DNA of 64,000 nt from the NCBI GenBank assembly GCA_037045185.1, contig JBAOHQ010000014.1, positions 62,001 through 126,000 on the forward strand, read 5' to 3'. The notes under the pieces were generated by a model that was not told where the DNA came from, did no database searches, and worked only from the letters and a program-made list of their open reading frames with translations. The first letter of the stretch is position 1, and every line of letters starts with the position of its first letter. The translations under genes and the position numbers were made by a program. This document shows, one piece after another, positions 42,953 through 52,138 of this stretch. Source of the DNA: JAKOUY01 sp037045185 (GTDB taxonomy: Bacteria > Actinomycetota > Acidimicrobiia > Acidimicrobiales > Ilumatobacteraceae).

Positions 42953-44101
42953 CTACAGGCGCTCGATGATGGTGACGTTGGCTTGGCCACCGCCTTCGCA
43001 CATCGTCTGCAGCCCGTACCGGCCACCGGTGCGCTCCAACTCGTAGAGCAACGTGGTCATCAGCCGCGCCCCGGTGGCGCCGAGCGGGTGACCAAGGGCG
43101 ATGGCCCCGCCATTGACGTTGACCTTGGCGTGGTCGAAGCCGGTCTCGCGCAGCCAAGCCATCACCACCGGAGCGAAGGCCTCGTTGATCTCCACCAGGT
43201 CGATGTCGTCGGGGGTCAAGCCGGTCTTGGCCAGTGCCCGCTTGGTTGCCGGGATCGGGGCAGAGAGCATCATGATCGGGTCGTCGGCGTAGACGCTGAG
43301 GTGGTGGATGCGCGCCCGCGGGGTGAGGCCGTGATCCTTGACCGCCTGCTCACCGGCGATCAACAAGGCCGCCGAGGCATCGCTGATCTGACTGGCCAGC
43401 GCGGCGGTCAGCCGGCCTCCCTCCACGAGGGTGGGCAGCGAGCGGATCTTGTCGAGGTTCGGCTCGCGGGGACCCTCGTCCTGGGTCACGCCATTCATCG
43501 GTGAGATCTGGGTCTCGAAGCGCCCCTCGGCCCTGGCCCGCAGGGCACGCTCGTGGGACTCCACGGCGAAGGCTTCCATCTCCTCACGGGACAGGTCCCA
43601 GGTGCGGACCATCATCTCGGCGCCGACGAACTGGGAGACCTCGGCAGCGCCGTAGCGCGCCACCCAGCCGGGCGAACCGGTGAACGGGTCGTCGAAACCC
43701 AGCGGCTGCGCGGCCGTCATCGCCGATGAGATCGGGATCATGCTCATCTGCTGCACCCCACCGGCGACCACCAGGTCCTGGGTGCCGCTCATCACGCCCT
43801 GGGCGGCGAAGTGCACGGCCTGCTGCGCCGAGCCGCACTGCCGATCGACGGTGGTACCGGGCACGTGTTGGGGCAGGCCGGCGGTCAGCCAGCAGGTCCG
43901 GGCGATGCAACCGGCCTGGGGACCGATGGAGTCGACGTTGCCGAACACCACGTCGTCCACGGCACTGGGATCGATGCCCGTGCGCTCGATGAGCGCCTTG
44001 AGCGAATGGGCGCCGAGGTCCGCCGGATGGATGGTGGACAAGCCACCACCCCGACGACCAACCGGGGTACGAACCGCATCGATGATGTATGCCTCAGCCA
44101 T
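42953..44101 (-). CDS. Acetyl-CoA acyltransferase, FadA5/FadA6-like thiolase
   Basis: The 382-residue thiolase starts at ATG 44101 (MAEAYIIDAVRTPVGRRGGG). All three catalytic regions are intact: nucleophile Cys in VDRQCGSAQQAVHFAA, His in GGAIALGHPLGATGARL, and the second Cys in MCEGGGQANVTIIERL, plus NEAFAP. This is the degradative thiolase type used by FadA5 (side chain) or FadA6 (ring remnant) in mycobacteria. With FadE30- and FadD3-like genes nearby either role fits. Confidence 0.87.
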   Translation of the reverse strand: MAEAYIIDAVRTPVGRRGGGLSTIHPADLGAHSLKALIERTGIDPSAVDDVVFGNVDSIGPQAGCIARTCWLTAGLPQHVPGTTVDRQCGSAQQAVHFAAQGVMSGTQDLVVAGGVQQMSMIPISSAMTAAQPLGFDDPFTGSPGWVARYGAAEVSQFVGAEMMVRTWDLSREEMEAFAVESHERALRARAEGRFETQISPMNGVTQDEGPREPNLDKIRSLPTLVEGGRLTAALASQISDASAALLIAGEQAVKDHGLTPRARIHHLSVYADDPIMMLSAPIPATKRALAKTGLTPDDIDLVEINEAFAPVVMAWLRETGFDHAKVNVNGGAIALGHPLGATGARLMTTLLYELERTGGRYGLQTMCEGGGQANVTIIERL

Positions 44102-44159
44102 GCGGCCCACGCTAACGGCGACCAACCGGGTGGCTCCCATCCGCCAGTAGTGTTCGGCC

Positions 44160-45059
44160 ATGACACCACGCGCGCTGACCCCGCTGTTCGACGGTGGCGG
44201 GTTCTTCGAGGGACCCCGGTGGCGCAACGGCCGCTGGTGGGTCTCCGACTTCTACCGCCAGCAGGTGTCGACCATTGCTCCCGACGGCACGGAGTCAGTG
44301 GTCGTCGAGGTGGAGCATCAGCCGTCGGGACTCGGCTGGCTTCCCGACGGCTCGCTGCTCATCGCGTCGATGAAGGATCACCGGTTGCTGCGCTGGAGCG
44401 GCGCCACGCTGAGCGTGCACGCCGATCTGAGTGACTACTGCGGCGGCCACCTCAACGATCTGGTGGTCGACCGCCACGGCAACGCCTTCGCCGGCAACTT
44501 CGGATTCGACCTGATGGGTGGCGCCGACCCGGCCCCCGCCAACCTCGTCCACGTCGGCCCGGACGGATCCGTTCGTGTGGCGGCCGACGGTCTGCTGTTC
44601 CCGAACGGTTCGGTGATCACCCCCGACGGCGCCACCCTCATCGTGGGCGAGACGACCGGCAACCGGTTCAGCGCGTTCGACCTCGCCGCCGACGGCACGC
44701 TGTCCAACCGCCGTAGCTGGGCGGAGTTCGCCCCGGCCCCGACGGCAGCGACCTTCGGTGAGGCCCTTGGTCAGATCGTGGTGGCGCCCGACGGGTGCAC
44801 GCTGGATGCCGAGGGGCACATCTGGGCGGCCGACGCGCTGGGGAACCGGGCCATCCGCGTTGCGCCCGGTGGGGCAATCGTCGACACCATCCTCGCGCCG
44901 GACGGTCTGGGGATCTTCGCCTGCCAGCTGGGCGGCGACGACGGGCGAACGCTGCTGCTGTGTGCCGCACCGGATTTCTTCGAGCACAACCGGGCCGTGG
45001 CCCGCGAGGCAGTCCTGCTCACCACCACGGTGGCCGTTGCCCACGCCGGACTCCCCTGA
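44160..45059 (+). CDS. SMP-30/gluconolactonase-like protein
   Basis: The 299-residue six-bladed propeller has the conserved metal ligands of the family: Glu in FFEGPRW, Asn in GHLNDLVVD, Asn in LFPNGSVITPDG, and Asp in EGHIWAADALGNR. The family hydrolyses lactones using a divalent metal. It is divergent from the thiolase gene 58 bp away. Lactones arise in steroid and sugar catabolism, so hydrolysis of a pathway lactone is plausible. The start ATG 44160 is clear. Confidence 0.82.
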   Translation: MTPRALTPLFDGGGFFEGPRWRNGRWWVSDFYRQQVSTIAPDGTESVVVEVEHQPSGLGWLPDGSLLIASMKDHRLLRWSGATLSVHADLSDYCGGHLNDLVVDRHGNAFAGNFGFDLMGGADPAPANLVHVGPDGSVRVAADGLLFPNGSVITPDGATLIVGETTGNRFSAFDLAADGTLSNRRSWAEFAPAPTAATFGEALGQIVVAPDGCTLDAEGHIWAADALGNRAIRVAPGGAIVDTILAPDGLGIFACQLGGDDGRTLLLCAAPDFFEHNRAVAREAVLLTTTVAVAHAGLP

Positions 45060-45082
45060 GCGTGGAGGTCAGGCGCGTGAGG

Positions 45083-46288
45083 TCAGACGGTGACGACCAC
45101 CGATGACCCGTGCCCGAACAGACCCTGATTGGCCGAGACCCCGATTCGTGCGCCCTCGACCTGGCGGCCGGCCGCCTGGCCGCGTAGTTGCCAGGTGAGC
45201 TCGCACACCTGGGCGATGGCCTGCGCCGGGATCGCCTCGCCGAACGAGGACAGGCCACCCGACGGGTTCACCGGAACGCGGCCGCCCAGTGTGGTCGCCC
45301 CGCTGCGCAGCAGGCCCTCGGCCTCGCCACGCCCGCACAACCCGATGTGCTCGTACCAGTCCAGCTCCAACGCCGTCGACAGGTCGTAGACCTCGGCCAC
45401 ATCCACATCCTCCGGCCCGATTCCCGCCTGGCGGTACGCCTCGGCCGCAATCGAGTCCTTGAACCCGGTGTCTGGCGGGGCCACCACGGCGGTGGAATCC
45501 GTCGCGATGTCGGGGAGCTCCAGGAGGTGCTGGGGGTAGCGCGGCGTGACCGTGCTGACTCCGGCGACGCGCACCATCCCATGCAGCGTGCCGGCGTGAC
45601 GGCGGGCGAAGTCCTCGCTGGCGACGACGAGCGCGGCACCGCCGTCGGAGGTGGCGCAGATGTCGAGGAGCCGCAACGGATCGGCGACGACCGGGCTGTT
45701 GAGCACGTCGTCGACCGAGGTCTCCTTGCGGAACCGGGCGTTCGGGTTGGCAAGCCCGTGGCGGCTGTTCTTCACCTTGACCTGGGCGAAGTCCTCACTG
45801 GTGGCCCCGTACAGGTCCATCCGCCGCCTGGCGAAGAGGGCGAAGTAGCTCGGGTTCGTCGCGCCCAGCAGGTGGAACCGCAGCCAGTCCGGGTCCTGCC
45901 TGCGTTCGCCGCCGCCCACCGGAGCGAAGAAGCCCTTCGGGGTCGTGTCGGCGCCCACCACGAGGGCGACGTCGCAGAACCCGGCGAGGATCTGCGCCCT
46001 GGCGTTCTGCAGGGCCTGAGCGCCACTGGCGCACGCTGCGTACGCCGACGAGACCGGGACCCCGGTCCACCCGAGCTTCTGGGCGAAGGTCGACCCGGCG
46101 ATGAAGCCCGGGTACCCGTTGCGGATGGTGTCGGCGCCCGCCACGTACTGGATGTCGGTCCAGGCCAGGCCGGCGTCGGCCAACGCAGCGTGGGCGGCGG
46201 CCATGCCGTACTCGGTGAAGTCCCGCCCCCACTTCCCCCACGGGTGCATGCCCGCGCCCAGCACGACGATGTTGTCCGGGCGGCTCAT
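45083..46288 (-). CDS. SCP2-type thiolase with intact Cys
   Basis: The 401-residue protein starts at ATG 46288 (MSRPDNIVVLGAGMHPWGKW). It keeps the nucleophile loop AYAACASGAQALQNA. The C-terminal His motif reads GGLSSFGEAIPAQAIAQV, close to the GGQLGEA segment of mycobacterial Ltp2. Conserved RRMDLYGATSEDFAQVKVKN is typical of the Ltp group. The start overlaps the stop of a DUF35 gene by 4 bp, so the two are coupled and probably form a complex. Thiolase or aldolase chemistry is not decided by the sequence. Confidence 0.82.
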   Translation of the reverse strand: MSRPDNIVVLGAGMHPWGKWGRDFTEYGMAAAHAALADAGLAWTDIQYVAGADTIRNGYPGFIAGSTFAQKLGWTGVPVSSAYAACASGAQALQNARAQILAGFCDVALVVGADTTPKGFFAPVGGGERRQDPDWLRFHLLGATNPSYFALFARRRMDLYGATSEDFAQVKVKNSRHGLANPNARFRKETSVDDVLNSPVVADPLRLLDICATSDGGAALVVASEDFARRHAGTLHGMVRVAGVSTVTPRYPQHLLELPDIATDSTAVVAPPDTGFKDSIAAEAYRQAGIGPEDVDVAEVYDLSTALELDWYEHIGLCGRGEAEGLLRSGATTLGGRVPVNPSGGLSSFGEAIPAQAIAQVCELTWQLRGQAAGRQVEGARIGVSANQGLFGHGSSVVVTV

Positions 46289-46725
46289 GCTGGTGCCCAG
46301 GTGTAGATCAGGTGGTCACCGTCGGCGTCCCGGTACAGCACGCCGATGTCCAGCTTCATCGGCATCCCGACGCGCAACGTGGCGGCGTCGACCCCCTCGG
46401 CGACCTGGCCGAGCACGATCAGCCCCTCCCGTTCGAGTTGCACTGCGGCCAGCGGGTAGGGCACGAACGGATCGGCGGCCACGTACGGGGGCGGCGGGGC
46501 GTAGTGGTTGACGGTGTAGCTCCAGATCGTGCCGGTGCTCGACAGCTCCACGGGAACCAGTGACTCGCCCTCACATCCGGGGTTCGGGCAGGCGCCGTGG
46601 CGCGGCGGGAAGACGTAGGTTCCGCAGGCGTCGCATCGGCGTCCGATGAGTGCCGGATCACTGCCGTCCGACGGCATGGTGAACCACCCGTCGATCGCCG
46701 CGACGCGCCTGGATGACGTGGTCAT
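46285..46725 (-). CDS. DUF35 OB-fold protein with zinc ribbon
   Basis: The 146-residue protein starts at ATG 46725. The zinc ribbon reads CDAC-x(n)-CPNPGC (residues about 32-50), followed by an OB-fold (GTIWSYTVNHYAPPPP, AAVQLEREGLIVLGQVAEG). It is the upstream partner of the thiolase at 45083-46288. The pair is the first transcription unit to the left of operator site C, and a divergent FadE gene starts on the other side. Confidence 0.85.
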   Translation of the reverse strand: MTTSSRRVAAIDGWFTMPSDGSDPALIGRRCDACGTYVFPPRHGACPNPGCEGESLVPVELSSTGTIWSYTVNHYAPPPPYVAADPFVPYPLAAVQLEREGLIVLGQVAEGVDAATLRVGMPMKLDIGVLYRDADGDHLIYTWAPA

Positions 46726-46755
46726 GAAACGCAACCTAGCCGTCGCCGCCGATAT

Positions 46756-46770
46756 CTGACGACCCGTCAG
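46756..46770. promoter_or_regulatory. Palindromic operator, CTGAC-N5-GTCAG (site C)
   Basis: CTGACGACCCGTCAG lies in the 68-bp region between the divergent DUF35-thiolase and FadE30-like operons. The symmetry extends by one base on each side (TCTGACG and CGTCAGA). The left flank is ATA and the right flank AAA, as at site D. It is placed to control both operons. Confidence 0.65.
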
Positions 46771-46793
46771 AAACCGCTAGCGTCAGCCACGCC

Positions 46794-47943
46794 ATGGATC
46801 TCACGTACACCGCCGAGCAGGACGCGTTCCGTGCCGAGGCCAGAGGCTGGCTGGAGGCCAACGTCCCGGGCGTGCCGCTGCCGAGCTTCGACACCGCCGA
46901 GGGGTTCGCCCTGCACCGCCAGTGGGAGCGGCGGTTGCACGACGCCCGCTGGTCGGCGGTCTCGTGGCCCGAGCAGTACGGCGGGCGTGGCGCCGACTAC
47001 CTCACCTGGCTGATCTTCGAGGAGGAGTACTTCCGCGCCGGGGCGCCGGGCCGGGTCAACCAGAACGGGATCTTCCTGCTCGGCCCGACCATCATCGAGG
47101 TGGGCACCGAGGCCCAGAAGCAGCGGTTCCTGCCGACGATGGCGTCCAGCGAGATCGTCTGGGCCCAGGCCTGGAGCGAGCCCAACGCCGGCAGCGACCT
47201 GGCGGCCATCCGCAGCACCGCCCGCCTCGACGGCGACGCGTGGGTCCTGAACGGGCAGAAGATCTGGGCCAGCCGGGCCGTGTGGAGCGACTGGTGCTTC
47301 GGCATCTTCCGCACCGATCCACAGTCCCAGCGCCACCGCGGACTGACGTTCTTCCTCCTCCCCCTCGACCTGCCCGGCATCACCGTGCGACCCATCGCCC
47401 AACTGGACGGCGACACCGGCTTCGCCGAGATCTTCTTCGACGACGTACGCATCCCGCTGGACAGCAACCTCGGCGAGGTGGGCAAGGGCTGGAACGTGGC
47501 GATGGCCACCGCCGGGTTCGAGCGTGGCGTCAGCCTGCGCAGCCCGGCCAGGTTCAGCACCGCCGCCGACCGGTTGATCGAGCTGTGGCGGTCCCACGCC
47601 GACCCCGCCGACGACAGCCTCCGTGACGCGGTGTCCGATGCCTGGATGCAGGCCGAGGGCTACCGCCTGCACACCTATCAGACGGTGACGGGCATGATCG
47701 AGGGCCGGGCCGTCGGCTCGGAGGCCAGCCTGAACAAGATCTTCTGGAGCGAGATGGACGTGCGCATCCACGAGATCGCCCTTGACATCCTCGGCGCGCG
47801 ACGCCGAGCGGATGGACGGACCGATGGAGCGCTGGGTCGACGGCTTCCTGTTCTCCCTGGCCGGGCCGATCTACGCCGGCACCAACGAGATCCAGCGCAA
47901 CATCATCGCCGACCGCGTCCTGCGACTGCCCAAGGGGGTGTGA
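46794..47943 (+). pseudogene. fadE30: FadE30-like acyl-CoA dehydrogenase, frameshifted near the C-terminus
   Basis: The protein (MDLTYTAEQDAFRAEARGWL) follows mycobacterial FadE30: SWPEQYGGRGADYLTWLIFE, SEPNAGSDLAAIRSTARLDG, FERGVSLRSPARF. At GGC GCG C GAC GCC an extra C (47799) shifts the frame. Removing it restores MDGPMERWVDGFLFSLAGPI and YAGTNEIQRNIIADRVLRLP up to TGA 47941-47943, about 382 residues. Without repair the frame runs on into the next dehydrogenase as an artificial fusion. FadE30 dehydrogenates the HIP-CoA ring remnant. It shares operator site C with the divergent thiolase operon. Confidence 0.8.
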
Positions 47944-48914
47944 CCGTGCGCTTCTCGTTTACCGACGACCAGCGGGCGTTCTCCGACGGACTTCACGACC
48001 TGCTGACCGGCGAGTTCCCCTGTGCCCGGCTGCGCGAGATGTGGGAGGCCGGTGAGGGCCACTCACCCGAGCTGTGGGCCAGGCTCGCCGAGATGGGCAT
48101 GCTGGCGATGCTGGTCCCCGAGTCCGCCGGCGGCATGGGCGCGACGTTCACCGACTCCGTGCTCCTGTTCCAGCAGCTGGGTCGGGCCGCAGTGCCCGGA
48201 CCCGTCATCGAACACATGGTGGCCGCTCCCCTGCTGGCCGGGACACCGCTGGCCAGCGGGGTCGCCGACGGGACGACCGTGGCGACCGCGTGCCTGGACG
48301 GGGATCCGTTCGTCGCCCACGCCGACGTCGCCGACGTCGTCGTCACCCCGACGGGGTGGCGCACCGGGTTCACCGCCGAGCGCGTCGACGGCATCGACGG
48401 GGGCCGGCACCTGTGCATCGTGTCCGGCGGGACCGTCGAGGCCCTCACCGCGCCCGAGGACGCTGCCGATCTCGGTGACTGGCTCGCCGTCGCCGCCGCC
48501 GCGTGCCTGATCGGGTTGGGCGAGACGATGATCGACATCGCCGGGGACTACGCCCGCCAGCGTGAGCAGTTCGGCAAGCCGATCGGTTCCTTCCAGGCCG
48601 TCAAGCACCTGATGGCCGACGCCCTGCTGAAGGTGGAGTTCGCCAAGGCGCCCACCTACCGGGCGGCATGGAGCCTGGCCACCCACCAGCCCAGCGCGCC
48701 ACGCGACGCCAGCATGGCCAAGGCGCTCGCCGGTGAGGCGGCGTACCGCGCCAGCCGGGCGTCGATGCAGGTCCACGGCGGCATCGGCTACACCTGGGAG
48801 GCAGACCTGCAGCTGTTCATGAAGAAGGCCTGGGCGTTGCAGCGGGCCTACGGCGACAGCCGCACCCACCGCCGCCGGGTGGCCGACGCCGTGCTCGGCC
48901 CACGGCCCGGCTGA
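47940..48914 (+). CDS. Acyl-CoA dehydrogenase, small-partner type (FadE31-33 group)
   Basis: The 324-residue protein starts at GTG 47940 (MTVRFSFTDDQRAFSDGLHD), overlapping the stop of the FadE30-like gene. The C-terminal half is well preserved (YARQREQFGKPIGSFQAVKH, VHGGIGYTWEADLQLFMKKA). The middle is divergent, as in subunits of heteromeric dehydrogenases. It probably forms an alpha2beta2 enzyme with its neighbour or acts on the next ring intermediate. The 3' end is 15 bp from the convergent TetR stop. Confidence 0.85.
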   Translation: MTVRFSFTDDQRAFSDGLHDLLTGEFPCARLREMWEAGEGHSPELWARLAEMGMLAMLVPESAGGMGATFTDSVLLFQQLGRAAVPGPVIEHMVAAPLLAGTPLASGVADGTTVATACLDGDPFVAHADVADVVVTPTGWRTGFTAERVDGIDGGRHLCIVSGGTVEALTAPEDAADLGDWLAVAAAACLIGLGETMIDIAGDYARQREQFGKPIGSFQAVKHLMADALLKVEFAKAPTYRAAWSLATHQPSAPRDASMAKALAGEAAYRASRASMQVHGGIGYTWEADLQLFMKKAWALQRAYGDSRTHRRRVADAVLGPRPG

Positions 48915-48929
48915 CGCCGCACGGCCCGC

Positions 48930-49520
48930 CTACACGGCGGCCAGCAGCATCCCGACCAGCCGCTTGGCCATCGCCCGGGTCGGCGTCTCGGTGGACATCA
49001 ACCGCCGGTACAGGAACGCGCCCATCAGCATGTCCACCGCGGTATCGACGTCGAAGCCGGCCGGCAACTCGCCGCGCCGCACGCCTCGATGCAGGATCGT
49101 GCGCAGCGGCACCTGGCGCAACCGGCTGTAGTCGTGCAACGAGGAACGCAGGGTGTCGTCGGAGCACGCCGCGGCGACGAGGTGCGGAAGGATGTCGCTG
49201 CGCTTCTGGCTGCGAAACAGCTCGATGACCTGCTCGAGGTACACGGTGAGATCGGCCTTCACCGTCCCGGTGTTGGGTACGGGGATGGGCTGGGAGACGC
49301 TGCGCATCACGTCGACGACGAGTTGCTCCTTGGACGCCCATCGCCGGTAGATGGTCGCCTTGCCGACGCCGGCGCGCTGGGCCACCAGATCCATCGACAT
49401 CCCGGCGATGCCGTGCTCGCCGAGGATCTCGGCGGCGGCGCTGATGACCTGGGCGTCGACGCCCTCTCGGCGCGGCCGGCCACGGGCGGGACCGGAATCG
49501 GCGAGCTGACCGAGCGCCAT
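48930..49520 (-). CDS. TetR family regulator of the adjacent MFS exporter
   Basis: The 196-residue protein has the helix-turn-helix at about residues 20-66 (VISAAAEILGEHGIAGMSMD, AGVGKATIYRRWASKEQLV). The C-terminal domain (SDILPHLVAAACSDDTLRSS) is of the TetR_C_11 kind common beside drug exporters. It lies 1 bp downstream of the MFS gene on the same strand. The likely operator is the inverted repeat at 51158-51186 upstream of the exporter. Confidence 0.87.
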   Translation of the reverse strand: MALGQLADSGPARGRPRREGVDAQVISAAAEILGEHGIAGMSMDLVAQRAGVGKATIYRRWASKEQLVVDVMRSVSQPIPVPNTGTVKADLTVYLEQVIELFRSQKRSDILPHLVAAACSDDTLRSSLHDYSRLRQVPLRTILHRGVRRGELPAGFDVDTAVDMLMGAFLYRRLMSTETPTRAMAKRLVGMLLAAV

Positions 49521-49521
49521 G

Positions 49522-51138
49522 TCAGCTCCCGGCGACGATCGCTGATTCGTAGGTGTGGGCGACGGAGTCGGCGAACGCGAGGTCGTCGACGGGCAGGTCG
49601 TGTCCGGCGGCCCTCGCAGGCAGGAACCGCCACACCATCATGGCCGTGAGCGCAATGATCACCGCGGCGACGCGCATGCCGACGCTGATCGCCGCGACGA
49701 AGTCGTGCTCGACCGCCTCGACGAACTCGGCGGCTTTGTCGCCGAGCGACGGCGCCACCCGCAGCGCCCCTCCCAGCGAGGCCTTCGACCCGGCCAGGGC
49801 CGGACCGGTCAGGCCGAAGCGACCGGCCAGGTCGGCGACGTGACTGGCGTAGATCGACGTCACGACGCTGCCGATGATGGCCACGCCGAGCGCCCCGCCC
49901 ACCTGCCGTGTGGTGTCGTTCACCGCCGAGCCGACACCCGCTTTGTCCCGCGGCAGCGAGCCCATCACCGACTCGGTCGCCGGCGCCATCGTCAGCCCCA
50001 TGCCGGCGGCGATCACGCAGAAGATGGCGATGACGTGCCCGTACGACGAGTGCACCTCGATCAACGACATCAGCGCGAGACCCACGGTCAACACCGTCAA
50101 GCCGGTGGTGACCACCCGCTTGGTGCCCAGTCGCTCGACCAACTTCGCCGACATCGGGGCGACGATCATCATCGTCCCGGCGTGGGGCAGCATCCTCACT
50201 CCCGCCTGCAGCGGGCTGTAGCCGTGGACCAGCTGCCAGTACTGGGTCATCAGGAACATCGAGCCGAACATGGCGAAGAAGACCAGGGTGATGGCCCCGC
50301 TTGCCGCGCTGAAGCGGTGGTTGGTGAACAGGCGCATGTCCAGCATCGGTTCATCGGTGCGCAGTTCCCAGGCGATGAAGCACACGAGGGCGATCACGCC
50401 AACGGCGAAGCCGACCAGCACCGGGCCACTCGACCAGCCCTTCGACGGACCCTCGATGATCCCGAACAGCAGGCTGGCCAGAGCGACGATCGATAGCAGC
50501 GCCCCGAGTGGGTCGAGCCGGTGATGCGCCGCCGCCTTGGACCTCGGGATCAGCAGCGCACCGGCGCCCAGGGCGACGGCGGCCAGGGGGATGTTCACCC
50601 AGAAGACCGACTGCCAGGAGAAGTGGTTGAGCAGCGTCCCGCCGATGACCGGGCCCAGCGCCGCGCCGACGCCGCTGAACGCCGCCCACACGGCGATCGC
50701 CTTGGCCCGCTCCCTGGGGTCACGGAAGATGTTCGTCAACAGCGACAGCGTGGACGGCATGATCAGCGTGCCGCCGATGCCCATGAACGCCCGGCTGGCG
50801 ATGAGATGGGTCGTGCTGTGCGCCATGGCTGCCGAGGACGACCCCAGAGCGAACAGGACGAGGCCGATCTGTAGGGCGCCCTTGCGGCCGAAGCGGTCGC
50901 TCAGGCTGCCGGTGGTCAGCAGCAGACCGGCGAACACCAGCACGTAGCTGTCGATGATCCATTGGATCTCGCTGTTGGAGGCGTTCAAGTCCTTCATCAG
51001 CGACGGGATGGCCACGTTGAGGATGGTGTTGTCCATCACGATCAGGGTCAGTGACAAGCACAGCACACCCAGGGTGATCCACCGCCGCTGGTGCACGGCC
51101 AGGTCGGCCTGCTCGCTTTCACCGATCATTGCTGCCAC
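49522..51138 (-). CDS. DHA2-family MFS multidrug exporter (14 TM)
   Basis: The 538-residue protein starts at GTG 51138 with GAAGG upstream; ATG 51129 is an alternative. It has the DHA2 signature LIVMDNTILNVAIPSLMKDL, GSLSDRFGRKGALQ, and motif C in AFSGVGAALGPVIGGTLLNH. These fit a proton-driven drug or lipid exporter of the EmrB type. The C-terminus is extended with a hydrophilic tail. It is coexpressed with the TetR gene that follows. Confidence 0.9.
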   Translation of the reverse strand: MAAMIGESEQADLAVHQRRWITLGVLCLSLTLIVMDNTILNVAIPSLMKDLNASNSEIQWIIDSYVLVFAGLLLTTGSLSDRFGRKGALQIGLVLFALGSSSAAMAHSTTHLIASRAFMGIGGTLIMPSTLSLLTNIFRDPRERAKAIAVWAAFSGVGAALGPVIGGTLLNHFSWQSVFWVNIPLAAVALGAGALLIPRSKAAAHHRLDPLGALLSIVALASLLFGIIEGPSKGWSSGPVLVGFAVGVIALVCFIAWELRTDEPMLDMRLFTNHRFSAASGAITLVFFAMFGSMFLMTQYWQLVHGYSPLQAGVRMLPHAGTMMIVAPMSAKLVERLGTKRVVTTGLTVLTVGLALMSLIEVHSSYGHVIAIFCVIAAGMGLTMAPATESVMGSLPRDKAGVGSAVNDTTRQVGGALGVAIIGSVVTSIYASHVADLAGRFGLTGPALAGSKASLGGALRVAPSLGDKAAEFVEAVEHDFVAAISVGMRVAAVIIALTAMMVWRFLPARAAGHDLPVDDLAFADSVAHTYESAIVAGS

Positions 51139-51157
51139 TGCACACTGCCTTCACTTG

Positions 51158-51186
51158 TTACGAAACGAAACCGATCCGTATCGTAA
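51158..51186. promoter_or_regulatory. Imperfect 29-bp palindromic operator before the MFS-TetR operon
   Basis: TTACGAAACG (51158-51167) is the near-exact reverse complement of CGTATCGTAA (51177-51186), with one mismatch and a 9-bp spacer. It lies 20 bp upstream of the exporter start. Its size and place suit autoregulation by the TetR at 48930-49520. It is unrelated in sequence to the CTGAC-N5-GTCAG sites. Confidence 0.55.
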
Positions 51187-51301
51187 AGGACGGACTGGCG
51201 GACGCCGCGGCCGCGCCGGGTGACGTCTGGCACAGCAGAACTCCGGCAATTCCCACCGCCTTCTGAGCGAGTTCCCAGGAACGAGGAGTGAGATAGCGGC
51301 C

Positions 51302-52063
51302 ATGGAACCCACCACCACCCCCCCGTCGCCCATCTCCCTCACGGCTCCACTCGGCAGCACGCTCGGTCGCCGCCGGCTTCTGGCCCTCGTCGGCGGCACC
51401 GTCGCCGCGGTCGTCGCCGGCGGACGGTTGGCGTCGGCCACCACCCCCGACGGCGGCACAGCGGCTGCCTGCGTGGAGCAGCCCGAGGAGACCGGCGGGC
51501 CGTTTCCCGGTGACGGATCGAACGGACCGGACATCCTCACCCAGCAGGGGGCCATCCGCTCGGACATCCGCTCGAACCTCGACGGCTCGAACACCCAGGC
51601 CGGAGCGCCGATGACACTGCAGCTCACGGTCACCGAGAATTGCGTGCCGCTGTCCGGGGCCGCGGTGTACGTGTGGCACTGCAACCGTGACGGCGACTAC
51701 TCGATGTACGGCTCGAACGCCGACCAGACCTGGCTGCGTGGAGTGCAGGTGGCAGACGACGCCGGCGCCCTCACGTTCACCACCATCCTGCCGGGCCGGT
51801 ACAGCGGGCGGGCCTCGCACGTGCACTTCCGGGTGTACCGCGACGCCACGTTGGCCGAGGAGCTGTTGACCAGCCAGATGGCCTTCGACGACGACACCGC
51901 CGATGCCCTGTACACCGCGGCCGCCGGCTACGACGACTCGCTGACCAACGCCACGCACAACGCCACCGACAACGTCTTCAGCGACGGCGTGGACACCCAG
52001 CTGCTCACCCTCACCGGCGACCCGACGACCGCCATCGTCGGCACCTTGCAGATCGGCGTCTAG
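51302..52063 (+). CDS. Tat-exported intradiol-dioxygenase-family protein
   Basis: The 253-residue protein starts at ATG 51302. It has a twin-arginine signal (GRRRLLALVGGTVAAVVAGG, residues 22-41), then EETGGPFPGDGSNGPDIL, typical of exported intradiol-type dioxygenases. Probable iron ligands are Tyr in YVWHCNRDGDYSMY and the His pair in GRASHVHFRVY. Cytoplasmic members open catechol rings; the exported group is poorly characterised. It stands alone between the MFS operator and the P2 palindrome. A role in extracellular aromatic oxidation is inference. Confidence 0.75.
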   Translation: MEPTTTPPSPISLTAPLGSTLGRRRLLALVGGTVAAVVAGGRLASATTPDGGTAAACVEQPEETGGPFPGDGSNGPDILTQQGAIRSDIRSNLDGSNTQAGAPMTLQLTVTENCVPLSGAAVYVWHCNRDGDYSMYGSNADQTWLRGVQVADDAGALTFTTILPGRYSGRASHVHFRVYRDATLAEELLTSQMAFDDDTADALYTAAAGYDDSLTNATHNATDNVFSDGVDTQLLTLTGDPTTAIVGTLQIGV

Positions 52064-52138
52064 CCACGAGCTCTGCCGCCGGAGACGCACCACACATCGG
52101 GGCGTGCGTCCCCGGCGGCCGATTCCTCCCGCCCGCTT

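Noticed and set aside
46794..48914. A single 706-residue two-domain acyl-CoA dehydrogenase
   Set aside because: The apparent fusion comes from a one-base insertion near 47799. Correcting it restores a normal stop at 47941-47943 and a coupled second gene.
51302..52063. HsaC-type ring-cleaving enzyme of steroid catabolism
   Set aside because: HsaC is an extradiol enzyme in the cytoplasm. This protein has intradiol-type Tyr/His ligands and a Tat signal.
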